From Roseivirga ehrenbergii (GTDB lineage: Bacteria; Bacteroidota; Bacteroidia; Cytophagales; Cyclobacteriaceae): DNA of 64,000 nt. Positions 27,891 to 35,330 of this stretch are shown in pieces. Below the pieces are notes generated by a model that searched no databases, was not told where the DNA came from, and saw only the letters and a program-made list of their open reading frames with translations. A program made the translations under genes and the position numbers. Each line of letters begins with the position of its first letter. Within the stretch, counting starts at the first letter, position 1. The stretch spans positions 434,001 to 498,000 of the forward strand of contig NZ_LQZQ01000002.1 in assembly GCF_001593005.1 (NCBI RefSeq). The letters run 5' to 3'.

Positions 27891-27996
27891 TGTATTGGTA
27901 TTTCGAATGTTAGTGAGTAAAAAAGGTTGAGTAAGTGCTAATTACTCATGGTTATTGTGTTTTACTACCAACAGTGTTTTCAATTTTTGCTTGTTA

Positions 27997-28019
27997 TTAA
28001 TGCAACACTGTTGCGTTAA
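27997..28019. promoter_or_regulatory. Putative Fur-family operator 1 (palindrome)
   Basis: Arms TTAATGCAAC and GTTGCGTTAA surround the spacer ACT; nine of ten positions pair (one A/G difference). It lies in the divergent gap between the TrxR-like gene and the regulator gene. A possible Bacteroidota-type promoter (TTG at 28011, TAATCTTT at 28036) overlaps it, which would fit repression. Confidence 0.7.
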
Positions 28020-28051
28020 TGTGTTTTGCAAATGTATAATCTTTTTACAAA

Positions 28052-28070
28052 ATTGCAACAGTGTTGCAAT
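28052..28070. promoter_or_regulatory. Putative Fur-family operator 2 (perfect palindrome)
   Basis: ATTGCAAC-AGT-GTTGCAAT is a perfect 19-bp palindrome ending 14 bp before the start of the Fur-family gene. Autoregulation is likely. The centre is 53 bp from operator 1. Confidence 0.75.
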
Positions 28071-28084
28071 GAAATAGCTCTGAT

Positions 28085-28462
28085 TTGAAAAGAAGGAATA
28101 CCATAGCGAAAGAAGCTGTATTGTCCGCTTTGATGAATTCTAGAAAGGCAATGAGTCAAAGTGCGATTGAAAAGAAAATATCAGTGAATGCTGATAGAGC
28201 TACCATTTACAGAATATTAAATAGTTTTTGTGAAGATGGAGTAATTCATAAAATCGTAGCAGATGATGGTAAGCAGTATTTTGCATTGTGCGTAAAATGT
28301 AAAGAAGAAAATAAACTACCTGATAACCATTTCCATTTTCGCTGCACAGCTTGTGAAACCATCGAATGTCTTCCCGTGATGGTCAATTTTTCACTTCCTA
28401 AAGATTATAATGTTGAAAGGCTGAATTGTGTTCTTGTTGGAGTATGCAAGGATTGTTCTTAG
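28085..28462 (+). CDS. Fur-family metalloregulator (Zur-like candidate)
   Basis: 125 residues from a TTG start at 28085 (MKRRNTIAKEAVLSALMNSR); no ATG is available upstream. A winged-helix N-terminus (AMSQSAIEKKISVNADRATIYRILNSFCEDGVIHKI) is followed by the Fur dimerisation domain HFHFRCTACETIECLPV and the structural zinc motif CVGVCKDC. Two CxxC-type pairs (CVKC, CTAC) and the final CKDC indicate a zinc site. Seven copies of one palindrome lie nearby, two of them in its own promoter. I infer repression under metal sufficiency, most likely zinc: the regulon looks like uptake of a metal complex, and MerC-like and His-rich proteins are included. Iron (Fur) or manganese (Mur) cannot be excluded. 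Confidence 0.85.
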   Translation: MKRRNTIAKEAVLSALMNSRKAMSQSAIEKKISVNADRATIYRILNSFCEDGVIHKIVADDGKQYFALCVKCKEENKLPDNHFHFRCTACETIECLPVMVNFSLPKDYNVERLNCVLVGVCKDCS

Positions 28463-28629
28463 TGATTTAGTTTTCTATACCTGAATCCAGAAGTAGGCTA
28501 AATAAGAGTTCTATTTCGACCTCCTAGCCCTAATGCTTTGATGTTAGCTTAACTCTAATATAAATCTCAATTTTTAATCACTCTCCATAAGTCAAAAAGG
28601 TGTGTCGAAAACAGAATTGACATTTGTTT

Positions 28630-28646
28630 ATGCAACAACGTTGCAT
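28630..28646. promoter_or_regulatory. Putative Fur-family operator 3
   Basis: ATGCAAC-AAC-GTTGCAT is a perfect 17-bp palindrome, 29 bp upstream of the MerC-like start. It would control the three-gene MerC operon. Confidence 0.7.
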
Positions 28647-28674
28647 TTATTAAAATTACTCCCTAACATTGGCC

Positions 28675-29058
28675 ATGGTTAGAACAACAAAAGGCCCTTC
28701 GTTTTTAGATAATTGGGGTATAGCTATATCGCTGGTTTGCTTAATTCATTGCGCGGCCATTCCTTTCCTGTTTATTTCATCAGTAATTATAGGGGCGCAA
28801 ATGGAGTATTTGGAGAAGATGGAGTCGCCTATGTTTATACTAGCTGCAATTATTGGTTCCGTATCTATTTTTCATACCTACTTCAATTTGAAGAGAAGGC
28901 AAGCGGTCATTTTTTTAATGTTGGGTCTCCTGCTGATAATTGCTGGTGGTATGGTTGAAATTTTTTGGCTTGAATCCCTATTGAGGGTTCTTGGTTCCGC
29001 AATGGTAATAACGAGTCACATTATTAATAAAAAACTTCAGAAACAATCATCGGTATGA
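28675..29058 (+). CDS. MerC-domain membrane protein
   Basis: 127 residues from the ATG at 28675 (a TTG two codons upstream is also in frame). Four hydrophobic helices. The first carries ISLVCLIHCAAIPFLF, the MerC signature with a Cys-x3-Cys pair (also known in Bacteroidota MerC-domain proteins without mercury resistance). The helix FILAAIIGSVSIFHTYF and the C-terminal helix LLRVLGSAMVITSHII follow. MerC proteins transport Hg(II); in zinc-related loci a role in metal transport is plausible but unproven. It overlaps the next gene by 4 bp. Confidence 0.85.
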   Translation: MVRTTKGPSFLDNWGIAISLVCLIHCAAIPFLFISSVIIGAQMEYLEKMESPMFILAAIIGSVSIFHTYFNLKRRQAVIFLMLGLLLIIAGGMVEIFWLESLLRVLGSAMVITSHIINKKLQKQSSV

Positions 29059-29483
29059 AAACGGTACTCACTTTGGTCCTGGTTTTATTTGTAAATACAG
29101 GGCTCAATCAAAAACCAGAAGGTTGGGAAATATTTGATAAGGTGATTTTCAAACCCAAGTACTTCGAGGAAGTGGGTGCATATTTTGAAGTGCCTACTTT
29201 TAATAAGGAACTGCTAGCCTTAGAAAATAGTGAGGTGATACTTTCAGGATATTATATTCCTTTAGATTTTGACTCTATGTTTATGCTCTCTGCATTGCCT
29301 TTTAGTTCTTGTTTCTTTTGTGGAGGTGCCGGCCCTGAATCGATTGCTGAAATCCAGTTTAAAGAATTCCCAAAGCAGCTTGAACCTGATGAATTTGTAA
29401 AGATTAAAGGCCTGCTAAAATTGAATGAATTGGATATCGATCATATGAATTTTATTCTTCAAGAAGCTAAACTCATTAAGTAA
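29055..29483 (+). CDS. Exported OB-fold-like protein (DUF3299-like)
   Basis: 142 residues with a short signal peptide (MKTVLTLVLVLFVNTG). The mature part has a strand pattern like the small periplasmic OB-fold family: VILSGYYIPLDFDSMFMLSALPFSSCFFCGGAGPESIAEIQF and VKIKGLLKLNELDIDHMNFILQEAKLI. The CFFCGGAG cysteine motif resembles DUF3299-type proteins (which have a Cys pair in GxCxHVPPP-like form), so the fold is plausible and the family is tentative. It overlaps the MerC-like gene by 4 bp and the next lipoprotein starts one base after its stop, so the three form one operon. Confidence 0.7.
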   Translation: MKTVLTLVLVLFVNTGLNQKPEGWEIFDKVIFKPKYFEEVGAYFEVPTFNKELLALENSEVILSGYYIPLDFDSMFMLSALPFSSCFFCGGAGPESIAEIQFKEFPKQLEPDEFVKIKGLLKLNELDIDHMNFILQEAKLIK

Positions 29484-29484
29484 A

Positions 29485-29865
29485 ATGCAAAGCAGATTCA
29501 TTATAGGAATTTTCATTTTCGCGATTTTAAACTCATGCAAATCGGGGAATCAAGAAGATAATCAGTTACTGGAGCGTGCATATCAAAAGCAAAAGGAGGC
29601 TATTGAAATGATGGAACACTTGGAGCAGATGTTGGAACAATCAAACCACCAAAAGAAAGATAGCCTTTCTAGGATTGTTGAAGAGCTTGAAGAGGGGCTT
29701 TTTGAGATTCCAGGTTATTCACTTGAACTCTCAGGGCATGAGAGGCATGAGGGGCATGATCATGGCCACACTAAAATTGAACTTAGTGAAGAGGAGATTT
29801 ATAAAGTGCAAGAAGAGTTGGTAAATCAGCTCAACCAAATTCAACTCTTGCTCCAAAATCAATGA
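29485..29865 (+). CDS. Lipoprotein with a His-rich metal-binding-like patch
   Basis: 126 residues. Lipobox LNSC (Cys18). Residues 25-75 form a coiled coil with many Glu and Gln (YQKQKEAIEMMEHLEQMLEQSNH). Then SGHERHEGHDHGHTKIEL contains six His in twelve residues, typical of zinc-binding loops in zinc lipoproteins and CDF/ZIP proteins. The C-terminal part is again helical. It is the third gene of the MerC operon. I infer a periplasmic zinc store or chaperone. Confidence 0.75.
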   Translation: MQSRFIIGIFIFAILNSCKSGNQEDNQLLERAYQKQKEAIEMMEHLEQMLEQSNHQKKDSLSRIVEELEEGLFEIPGYSLELSGHERHEGHDHGHTKIELSEEEIYKVQEELVNQLNQIQLLLQNQ

Positions 29866-30028
29866 AAAGATTCCCCCTTGACCTTACTTTCTAAATTTTT
29901 AGGGGCGAGTAATAAATGTGCAAAACTAGAGGGTCTAACCTGGATTGCAATAACACCTATAAAACCTTGCAGATAGGGCTGACTTTAACAGAATAAATTA
30001 GCTGACCTGAGTAGATCTATTGATTAGA

Positions 30029-30913
30029 ATGAAAAAAGTATTTTTATCAACCCTCATCTTGCTGGTATTGGTGTCGTGTACCACCACCAAGCGCCTTGGT
30101 TACGTTTCAAAAATTAGTGATTGGAATCTTTCTCATCTTACCGAAGCGGAGTTAAAAATGGCTAATGATTTACTTAGCTATGGTTTAGAACATGAGGCTT
30201 TATACACTTTAATGGATACTTTAAAACCAATCAGTAGCCTTGGCTTTTCTCTATCCTACCCAATAGCTAAAGCCAGTGAAATGAAAGATGGACAAGCAAA
30301 TGTAGTTGATTTAAAAGCCGACTCAGTTAAAATGGCTTTAGAAGAGTTGAGCAGTTGGAACAAAGTATTAAAGGCACTTAGCAATGACAATCTAGAGTTT
30401 CTTTTGATTCCCTATAAACAGAGTTGGCAAGGCAAGCGAAACCTTCAAATGCTTGTTTGTAGAAAGGACTTATTTGCTAAGGTGATTTCCGAAAAGGCAA
30501 ATTTCTTTGGACAGTGGGGATTTACAGCCAATTCAGATCCGGCTACAGTTTTAACAACTATAGAATTTGAGAGTAAAAATGATCGCTATAGAGCTTATGG
30601 ATACCTATTCGGTTACCCAGATTATGCTGTTGATTTTTTTGTGGAAGCTTCTAGCGCTGAAGATGAAAGTGGTGCTTTCGTAAAGCGTGACTTCTTCAGC
30701 ATTCCTGTTAAGGCAGGTAAGAGTGGTTATTTCACTTATGCAATTCCTAAGGGCTATGTACCCACCCAAACCGATTCCGCAATCTTTTATGCTGCTTCCA
30801 CTACTTTACAATATTATGAAGTGCAGAAGAGTAATTACGGCAATTCAGAAGATGGGATAAATGCCATTAGGATGATTTCGGACTATTGGGCTCGCAGTTT
30901 ATCTAACCAATAG
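30029..30913 (+). CDS. Lipoprotein of unknown function
   Basis: 294 residues from the ATG at 30029 (MKKVFLSTLILLVLVSC); a TTG at 30020 would add three residues. The lipobox is LVSC, followed by TTTKRL. The mature part has no family I recognise: helices in 45-120 (HLTEAELKMANDLLSYGLEH) and a C-terminal beta-rich region (RAYGYLFGYPDYAVDFFVEA, KRDFFSIPVKAGKSGYFTYAIPKG). It sits between the MerC operon and the TonB-receptor promoter, with no palindrome in its own upstream gap (29866-30028), so its regulation is unclear. Confidence 0.7.
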   Translation: MKKVFLSTLILLVLVSCTTTKRLGYVSKISDWNLSHLTEAELKMANDLLSYGLEHEALYTLMDTLKPISSLGFSLSYPIAKASEMKDGQANVVDLKADSVKMALEELSSWNKVLKALSNDNLEFLLIPYKQSWQGKRNLQMLVCRKDLFAKVISEKANFFGQWGFTANSDPATVLTTIEFESKNDRYRAYGYLFGYPDYAVDFFVEASSAEDESGAFVKRDFFSIPVKAGKSGYFTYAIPKGYVPTQTDSAIFYAASTTLQYYEVQKSNYGNSEDGINAIRMISDYWARSLSNQ

Positions 30914-30950
30914 AATTAATATTCAGCCACTCTTCAATTCGTACCAAATC

Positions 30951-30975
30951 ATATTTGCAACCTTGTTGCAAATAT
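30951..30975. promoter_or_regulatory. Putative Fur-family operator 4 (strong, 25-bp perfect palindrome)
   Basis: Left arm ATATTTGCAAC, spacer CTT, and a right arm that is the exact complement: eleven pairs. It lies 88 bp before the TonB-receptor start and 38 bp (centre to centre) before operator 5. Confidence 0.8.
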
Positions 30976-30992
30976 GTGTAAATAATTCATAC

Positions 30993-31009
30993 TTGCATCG
31001 TTGTTGCAA
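30993..31009. promoter_or_regulatory. Putative Fur-family operator 5 (weak)
   Basis: TTGCATC-GTT-GTTGCAA: same core with one mismatch (GCATC in place of GCAAC). The same mismatch recurs in operator 7. Confidence 0.7.
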
Positions 31010-31062
31010 AAATGTAATAAAGGTTTGGTTTACCGCGACAGGTTAAAACTCAATTTCTATCC

Positions 31063-33396
31063 ATGAAGTCCCTCCTAATATTCTTCTTCAGCTGTATAAT
31101 GCTTTCACCTTCATTATATGCGCAATTGCCAATACTTGAGGGTATGGTTTATTCAAATGATGGGGGAGTTATTCCGGGTGCCCATGTGAGCTTAAACGAT
31201 AGTCTATTTACTGTCTCAAGTGCTGAGGGCAAATATAGTTTTACTCAGTTACAGCCAGGGGCTTATAGGTTAAGGGCTTCGTTTATAGGTTTTAATGAAG
31301 TTCAAAAATCAATTACCATTCAAAAGTCTCAGAAACTGAAAATTGACTTAACGCTTGAGGAGTTGATTACTGAGCTAACTGAAGTTACTGTAACAGGTAA
31401 ATCAGAAGCTAGTGAATTGAAAGAGAGCGTAGCTGCAGTAGCTTTGTTAGAAGCCAAACTATTGTATTCTCAAAGCAATAATACCAGTGATGTTATTAAG
31501 CAGATTTCTGGAGTGAATGTACGCCAAACTGGCGGCTTTGGTAGTGATGCAGAGGTCTATATAAATGGCATGTCTGGCAAACAGGTCAAATTCTTTCTTG
31601 ACGGAATTCCCTTATCATATTTTGGTTCAGGTATGGGTCTCAACGTGCTTCCTGTAAACCTGATGAAGCAAATTGAGGTGTATAAAGGTGTCGTACCGGT
31701 AAACCTTGGTGCTGACGCACTGGGTGGAGCAATTAACATTGTGCCAAGGAAAGAGTACCGCAACTATTTAGATGTGGCCTATTCATACGGCTCTTTCAAT
31801 AGCCATAAACTTAATCTGAATGGGCAGCTTGTTCAACCAGACAAGGGTTTACTGGTTGGAATTAATTCCTTCTATAATCATTCAGATAATAATTACACTG
31901 TTGATATTGAGATTCCGAATGAGTTTGGAAACCCACAGCCCGCTACAGTTGAGCGCTTTCATGATAAGTATTCAAACCACCTAATTAACCTTTATGCAGG
32001 AGTTGTTGATAAAAACTGGACGGATAGGCTCATTCTTAGTCTTAGACTTTCTGGCTTAGATGATGATGTACAACATAATGCTGTAATGTCTCAGCCTTAT
32101 GGTGAGGCAGTGTATAGCGAGGCCACTACTGGCTTCTCTGTAGAATATGAAAAAGAAGAAATTCTCCCAAAAACAGGATTGAAGTGGTATGGAGGAATGA
32201 ACTTTACCAAAGGTGAATTCACAGATACTACACTCAATGCTTATACCTGGGACGGTGAAATTTATCGAAGGAGAACGGACGGAGGCGAAATTTCAACCTC
32301 TCGTAACTTGCTTGAATTAAACTCCAAAAATGCCGTCAGTCGGTTCAACATTGTTTCTGATCCATGGAATAATGGAAAAGTGATTTTTAATGTTTTCTCA
32401 TCTTGGTTTAGGCGTACAGGAGAAGATCCAATTGCAGCAGAATTCTATGGTCAGGATTTCTACCAGAATCCAACCGTGCTCATTAAAAATGCTACTGGTT
32501 TAGCCTATGAACACACTTTCTTAAACGGGATAAGTAGCTACACAGCATTAAAGCATTTTGCCTATCAGGCGGATGGATATGCCATTCAAAATTTAGAGTT
32601 TGTTCCCAATAAACAGCGTGTTTCTAATATTGGTTACTCTCAATCGTTTAGAGCTAATCTTCTCTCTAATTTTATTGCTAAAGCCTCCTATGAGTATGCC
32701 ACTCGTTTACCTGATGAATTTGAGCTTTTTGGGGACTTTACTCTCGTAAGACCCAATCCTTTTCTAAAACCCGAGCAAAGCCACAATGCCAATCTAGGCC
32801 TACTTTATACGCAAGGAAAAATAAAGTTGGATATCAACGGCTTTTACCGACACACCGATAACATTATTTGGTTAAGGACATCACAGTTTTTTGCCCAATA
32901 TCAAAACCTTCTTGAAGCCTCGGTAAAGGGGTTCGATGTTGACTTAAGTTTTCAGGCTTTTCCTTTTCTAAGTGCTAAAGCAAACCTGACTTTTCAGGAC
33001 ATCAGAAATCGCTCTCCAAAAAGTGTGACTGGGTCAATAGATGACAAATATTTCAATGCTCGTTTACCTAACATTCCTTATTTATTCGGCAATGCCGAAG
33101 TGAAATTTTCTGAAGACAATTTTTTGGGAACAAAAAGTAAGTTCTCAGCCTGGTGGTCGGGGGCATACGTTAATGAGTTTTACCTTTTCTGGGCTGTAGA
33201 TGGCAATCGGGATTTAAAAAATGTAATTCCTAATCAGTTTATTCAAAATGCAGGAATATCATATATCTGGCCAGATAACCGCCTTTCCATTACCCTAGAA
33301 TCAACCAATATTTTCGACACTAAAGCTTACGACAACTTTAGCGTTCAGCGTCCAGGTAGGGCATTCTACCTCACTCTCAGAACTTTTATCAACTAA
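31063..33396 (+). CDS. TonB-dependent receptor of the palindrome-controlled locus
   Basis: 777 residues. Signal peptide MKSLLIFFFSCIMLSPSLYAQ, a carboxypeptidase-regulatory-like domain (LEGMVYSNDGGVIPGAHVSL and YRLRASFIGFNEVQ), a plug (NTSDVIKQISGVNVRQTGGFGSDAEVYINGMSG and VNLGADALGGAINIVPRKEY) and a barrel ending in RPGRAFYLTLRTFIN. The terminal Phe-containing strand suits BamA-type assembly. It follows two operator palindromes and is 19 bp ahead of a DUF4374 lipoprotein, the same receptor/binder pairing as XusA/XusB in Bacteroides. The substrate is therefore probably a metal-metallophore complex, in this case under a Zur-like regulator. Confidence 0.93.
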   Translation: MKSLLIFFFSCIMLSPSLYAQLPILEGMVYSNDGGVIPGAHVSLNDSLFTVSSAEGKYSFTQLQPGAYRLRASFIGFNEVQKSITIQKSQKLKIDLTLEELITELTEVTVTGKSEASELKESVAAVALLEAKLLYSQSNNTSDVIKQISGVNVRQTGGFGSDAEVYINGMSGKQVKFFLDGIPLSYFGSGMGLNVLPVNLMKQIEVYKGVVPVNLGADALGGAINIVPRKEYRNYLDVAYSYGSFNSHKLNLNGQLVQPDKGLLVGINSFYNHSDNNYTVDIEIPNEFGNPQPATVERFHDKYSNHLINLYAGVVDKNWTDRLILSLRLSGLDDDVQHNAVMSQPYGEAVYSEATTGFSVEYEKEEILPKTGLKWYGGMNFTKGEFTDTTLNAYTWDGEIYRRRTDGGEISTSRNLLELNSKNAVSRFNIVSDPWNNGKVIFNVFSSWFRRTGEDPIAAEFYGQDFYQNPTVLIKNATGLAYEHTFLNGISSYTALKHFAYQADGYAIQNLEFVPNKQRVSNIGYSQSFRANLLSNFIAKASYEYATRLPDEFELFGDFTLVRPNPFLKPEQSHNANLGLLYTQGKIKLDINGFYRHTDNIIWLRTSQFFAQYQNLLEASVKGFDVDLSFQAFPFLSAKANLTFQDIRNRSPKSVTGSIDDKYFNARLPNIPYLFGNAEVKFSEDNFLGTKSKFSAWWSGAYVNEFYLFWAVDGNRDLKNVIPNQFIQNAGISYIWPDNRLSITLESTNIFDTKAYDNFSVQRPGRAFYLTLRTFIN

Positions 33397-33415
33397 AAAT
33401 AATCAAAATCACAAG

Positions 33416-34621
33416 ATGAAAAATTTATCAAAATATTACCTGGCTAGCTTTCTACTGGCAACAGGCTTTCTATTCTCTGGCTGTTCAGATGATAACCCAG
33501 AACCAAGCGAAACTAATGAACCGATTGAAACGGGTTATGCAATTTCTACAGTTAGTGGTGCTTGGCCAGACCAGACTACTTATCTCCAATGGGCAAATGA
33601 ATTAAACTTTAGTAGTATAGATAATGAAAACGCGATAGAGCTAACAGGAAGTGCCTCTACAGTTACTTATAATGGAGCCGTTTTTGCAACTCCGCATGGA
33701 GCACCCGCCAACCTAGTTAAGTATATCATCAACAGCGATGGAATACCAGAAGAGGAAGAGCGAATTGTTGTTCCAGGAGCTAATACTTTCTCAACGCTTT
33801 ACTTTAAAAGTGAAACGGTTGCGTACGGAACAGTGGCGGGCGGAATTTCTAAACTTATCGTTTTTGATCCTTCTTCAATGAGAATTACTAGTGAAATCTC
33901 ATTATCAACCATAACGAGTCTGATACCAGAAGCGGATAGAACCTATTATTTAGATATGATTGAGAGAGATGGTAAACTTTTTATGGGGGTTCATTATGAG
34001 AACAATTTTTCACCTGTAAATGACAATGCTTATATAGCTGTTATTAACCTAAATACGAATGAAGTAGAAAAAGTAATTTCGGATGATAGAACCGGCATGT
34101 TGTTCGGTGGACCTTCTGCTAATTCAGGAATGGTAAAAGCAGCTAACGGAGATATTTACGTTCAGGCTTTAGGAACCACAAATGCTGGAGGCGCTGCCCC
34201 AAGCGGTGTTTTGCGTATAAAGGCTGGTGAAACAGAGTTTGACACCGATTACTTCTTTAACCTAGAAGAAACGGTTGGTAATATTTGCTACGGAATTTAC
34301 TACACTTCAGGAGGAAAAGCATTCACCGCAAACGTTCAGAATGAATCTGATTTTTGGGAATACGCTACAGGTGAGCCACAGTTTAAATATGTGGAAATAG
34401 ATTTAGGAGCAAAAACGAGTAGCGGTCCAGTTGCAGGTTTACCAACTACTTATGCCTCAAGAACCATGTTAATTTATGAGGCAGATGATAACACTTTGTA
34501 TTTTTCTACTGCTACCAACAATGAGAATGCAGTGTATGAGTATAATGTATCGAACAATAGCTCTTCTAAATTTTTTGGGTCAACAGGAGGCTACCTCACT
34601 GGATTTTCAAAACTAGACTAA
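33416..34621 (+). CDS. DUF4374 (XusB-like) surface lipoprotein
   Basis: 401 residues. Lipobox FSGC (Cys23) followed by SDDNPEPSE, an acidic tether typical of surface-exposed Bacteroidota lipoproteins. The mature sequence follows DUF4374: GYAISTVSGAWPDQTTYL, LFMGVHYENNFSPVNDNAYIAVINL, and the diagnostic PSGVLRIKAGETEFDTDYFFNLEETVG. The DUF4374 member XusB of Bacteroides is a beta-propeller that binds siderophores on the cell surface and works with the receptor XusA. By analogy this protein should bind the metallophore cargo of the receptor just upstream. It is directly followed by the ABC ATPase. Confidence 0.88.
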   Translation: MKNLSKYYLASFLLATGFLFSGCSDDNPEPSETNEPIETGYAISTVSGAWPDQTTYLQWANELNFSSIDNENAIELTGSASTVTYNGAVFATPHGAPANLVKYIINSDGIPEEEERIVVPGANTFSTLYFKSETVAYGTVAGGISKLIVFDPSSMRITSEISLSTITSLIPEADRTYYLDMIERDGKLFMGVHYENNFSPVNDNAYIAVINLNTNEVEKVISDDRTGMLFGGPSANSGMVKAANGDIYVQALGTTNAGGAAPSGVLRIKAGETEFDTDYFFNLEETVGNICYGIYYTSGGKAFTANVQNESDFWEYATGEPQFKYVEIDLGAKTSSGPVAGLPTTYASRTMLIYEADDNTLYFSTATNNENAVYEYNVSNNSSSKFFGSTGGYLTGFSKLD

Positions 34622-34624
34622 AGT

Positions 34625-35326
34625 ATGTTAAAGTCTGTAAACCTGACCAAGAAGTATGGCAACTTCACAGCGTTGAATGAGTTGAACCTTTCTGTTAAGG
34701 AAGGGGACATATTTTGCCTTTTAGGGGCAAATGGTGCTGGAAAATCTACCACCATCAACTTATTCCTGAATTTTATTTCTCCATCCGCTGGTTCAGCCAC
34801 CATTAATGGTTTGGATGTATCAAAACATGATAAAGAAACGAAGCAGTTGCTGTCGTACATTCCAGAAAATTTGATGCTCTACCCCAACCTGACTGGCATG
34901 GAAAATCTGGATTTTTTCTGTGGCTTAGGAAATAAAAATTACTCCAAACAGGAATTGGAAAACCTTCTTTTACAGTCGGGTTTACAGGCCGATTTTATGA
35001 ACCGAAGAGTAAGCAGCTACTCAAAAGGAATGCGTCAGAAAGTGGGAATTGCACTAGCACGAGCAAGGGAAGCTAAGGTGTTGTTACTTGACGAACCAAC
35101 TTCTGGCTTAGATCCAAAGGCGAGCAATGAATTCTCAGAACTACTGTTGGAAATGAAAGGAAATGGAGTGGCTACATTGATGGCCACTCACGACCTTTTC
35201 AGGGCCAAAGAAACAGGTACACACATAGGAATAATGAAGCAGGGCGTGCTCATTGAGCACTTCGAATCAGATGAAGTGAGCTTTCAAGACTTGGAGAAAA
35301 TGTATCTAAAACACATGCACAACTAG
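34625..35326 (+). CDS. ABC-2-type ATPase, copy 1 (NosF/NatA-like)
   Basis: 233 residues. Walker A GANGAGKST, ABC signature SKGMRQK, Walker B VLLLDEPTSGLDP and switch-His region LMATHDLF are all intact. The C-terminus (ETGTHIGIMKQGVLIEHF) matches the NatA/NosF group. It is near-identical in design to the ATPase at 38325-39026 (both contain the LLGANGAGKSTTINLFLNF and TSGLDPKASNEFSELLL stretches). The gene starts 3 bp after the DUF4374 lipoprotein and 4 bp precede the permease start, so it belongs to the same operon. Confidence 0.95.
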   Translation: MLKSVNLTKKYGNFTALNELNLSVKEGDIFCLLGANGAGKSTTINLFLNFISPSAGSATINGLDVSKHDKETKQLLSYIPENLMLYPNLTGMENLDFFCGLGNKNYSKQELENLLLQSGLQADFMNRRVSSYSKGMRQKVGIALARAREAKVLLLDEPTSGLDPKASNEFSELLLEMKGNGVATLMATHDLFRAKETGTHIGIMKQGVLIEHFESDEVSFQDLEKMYLKHMHN

Positions 35327-35330
35327 ACTT

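Larger units (their letters stand above)
30921..31010. repeat. Paralogous promoter segment, copy 1
   Basis: It aligns without gaps to 38224-38313. The first 17 bases (ATTCAGCCACTCTTCAA) are identical, and by eye about 66 of 90 positions match. Both copies carry two Fur-family sites at the same offsets. Confidence 0.85.
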
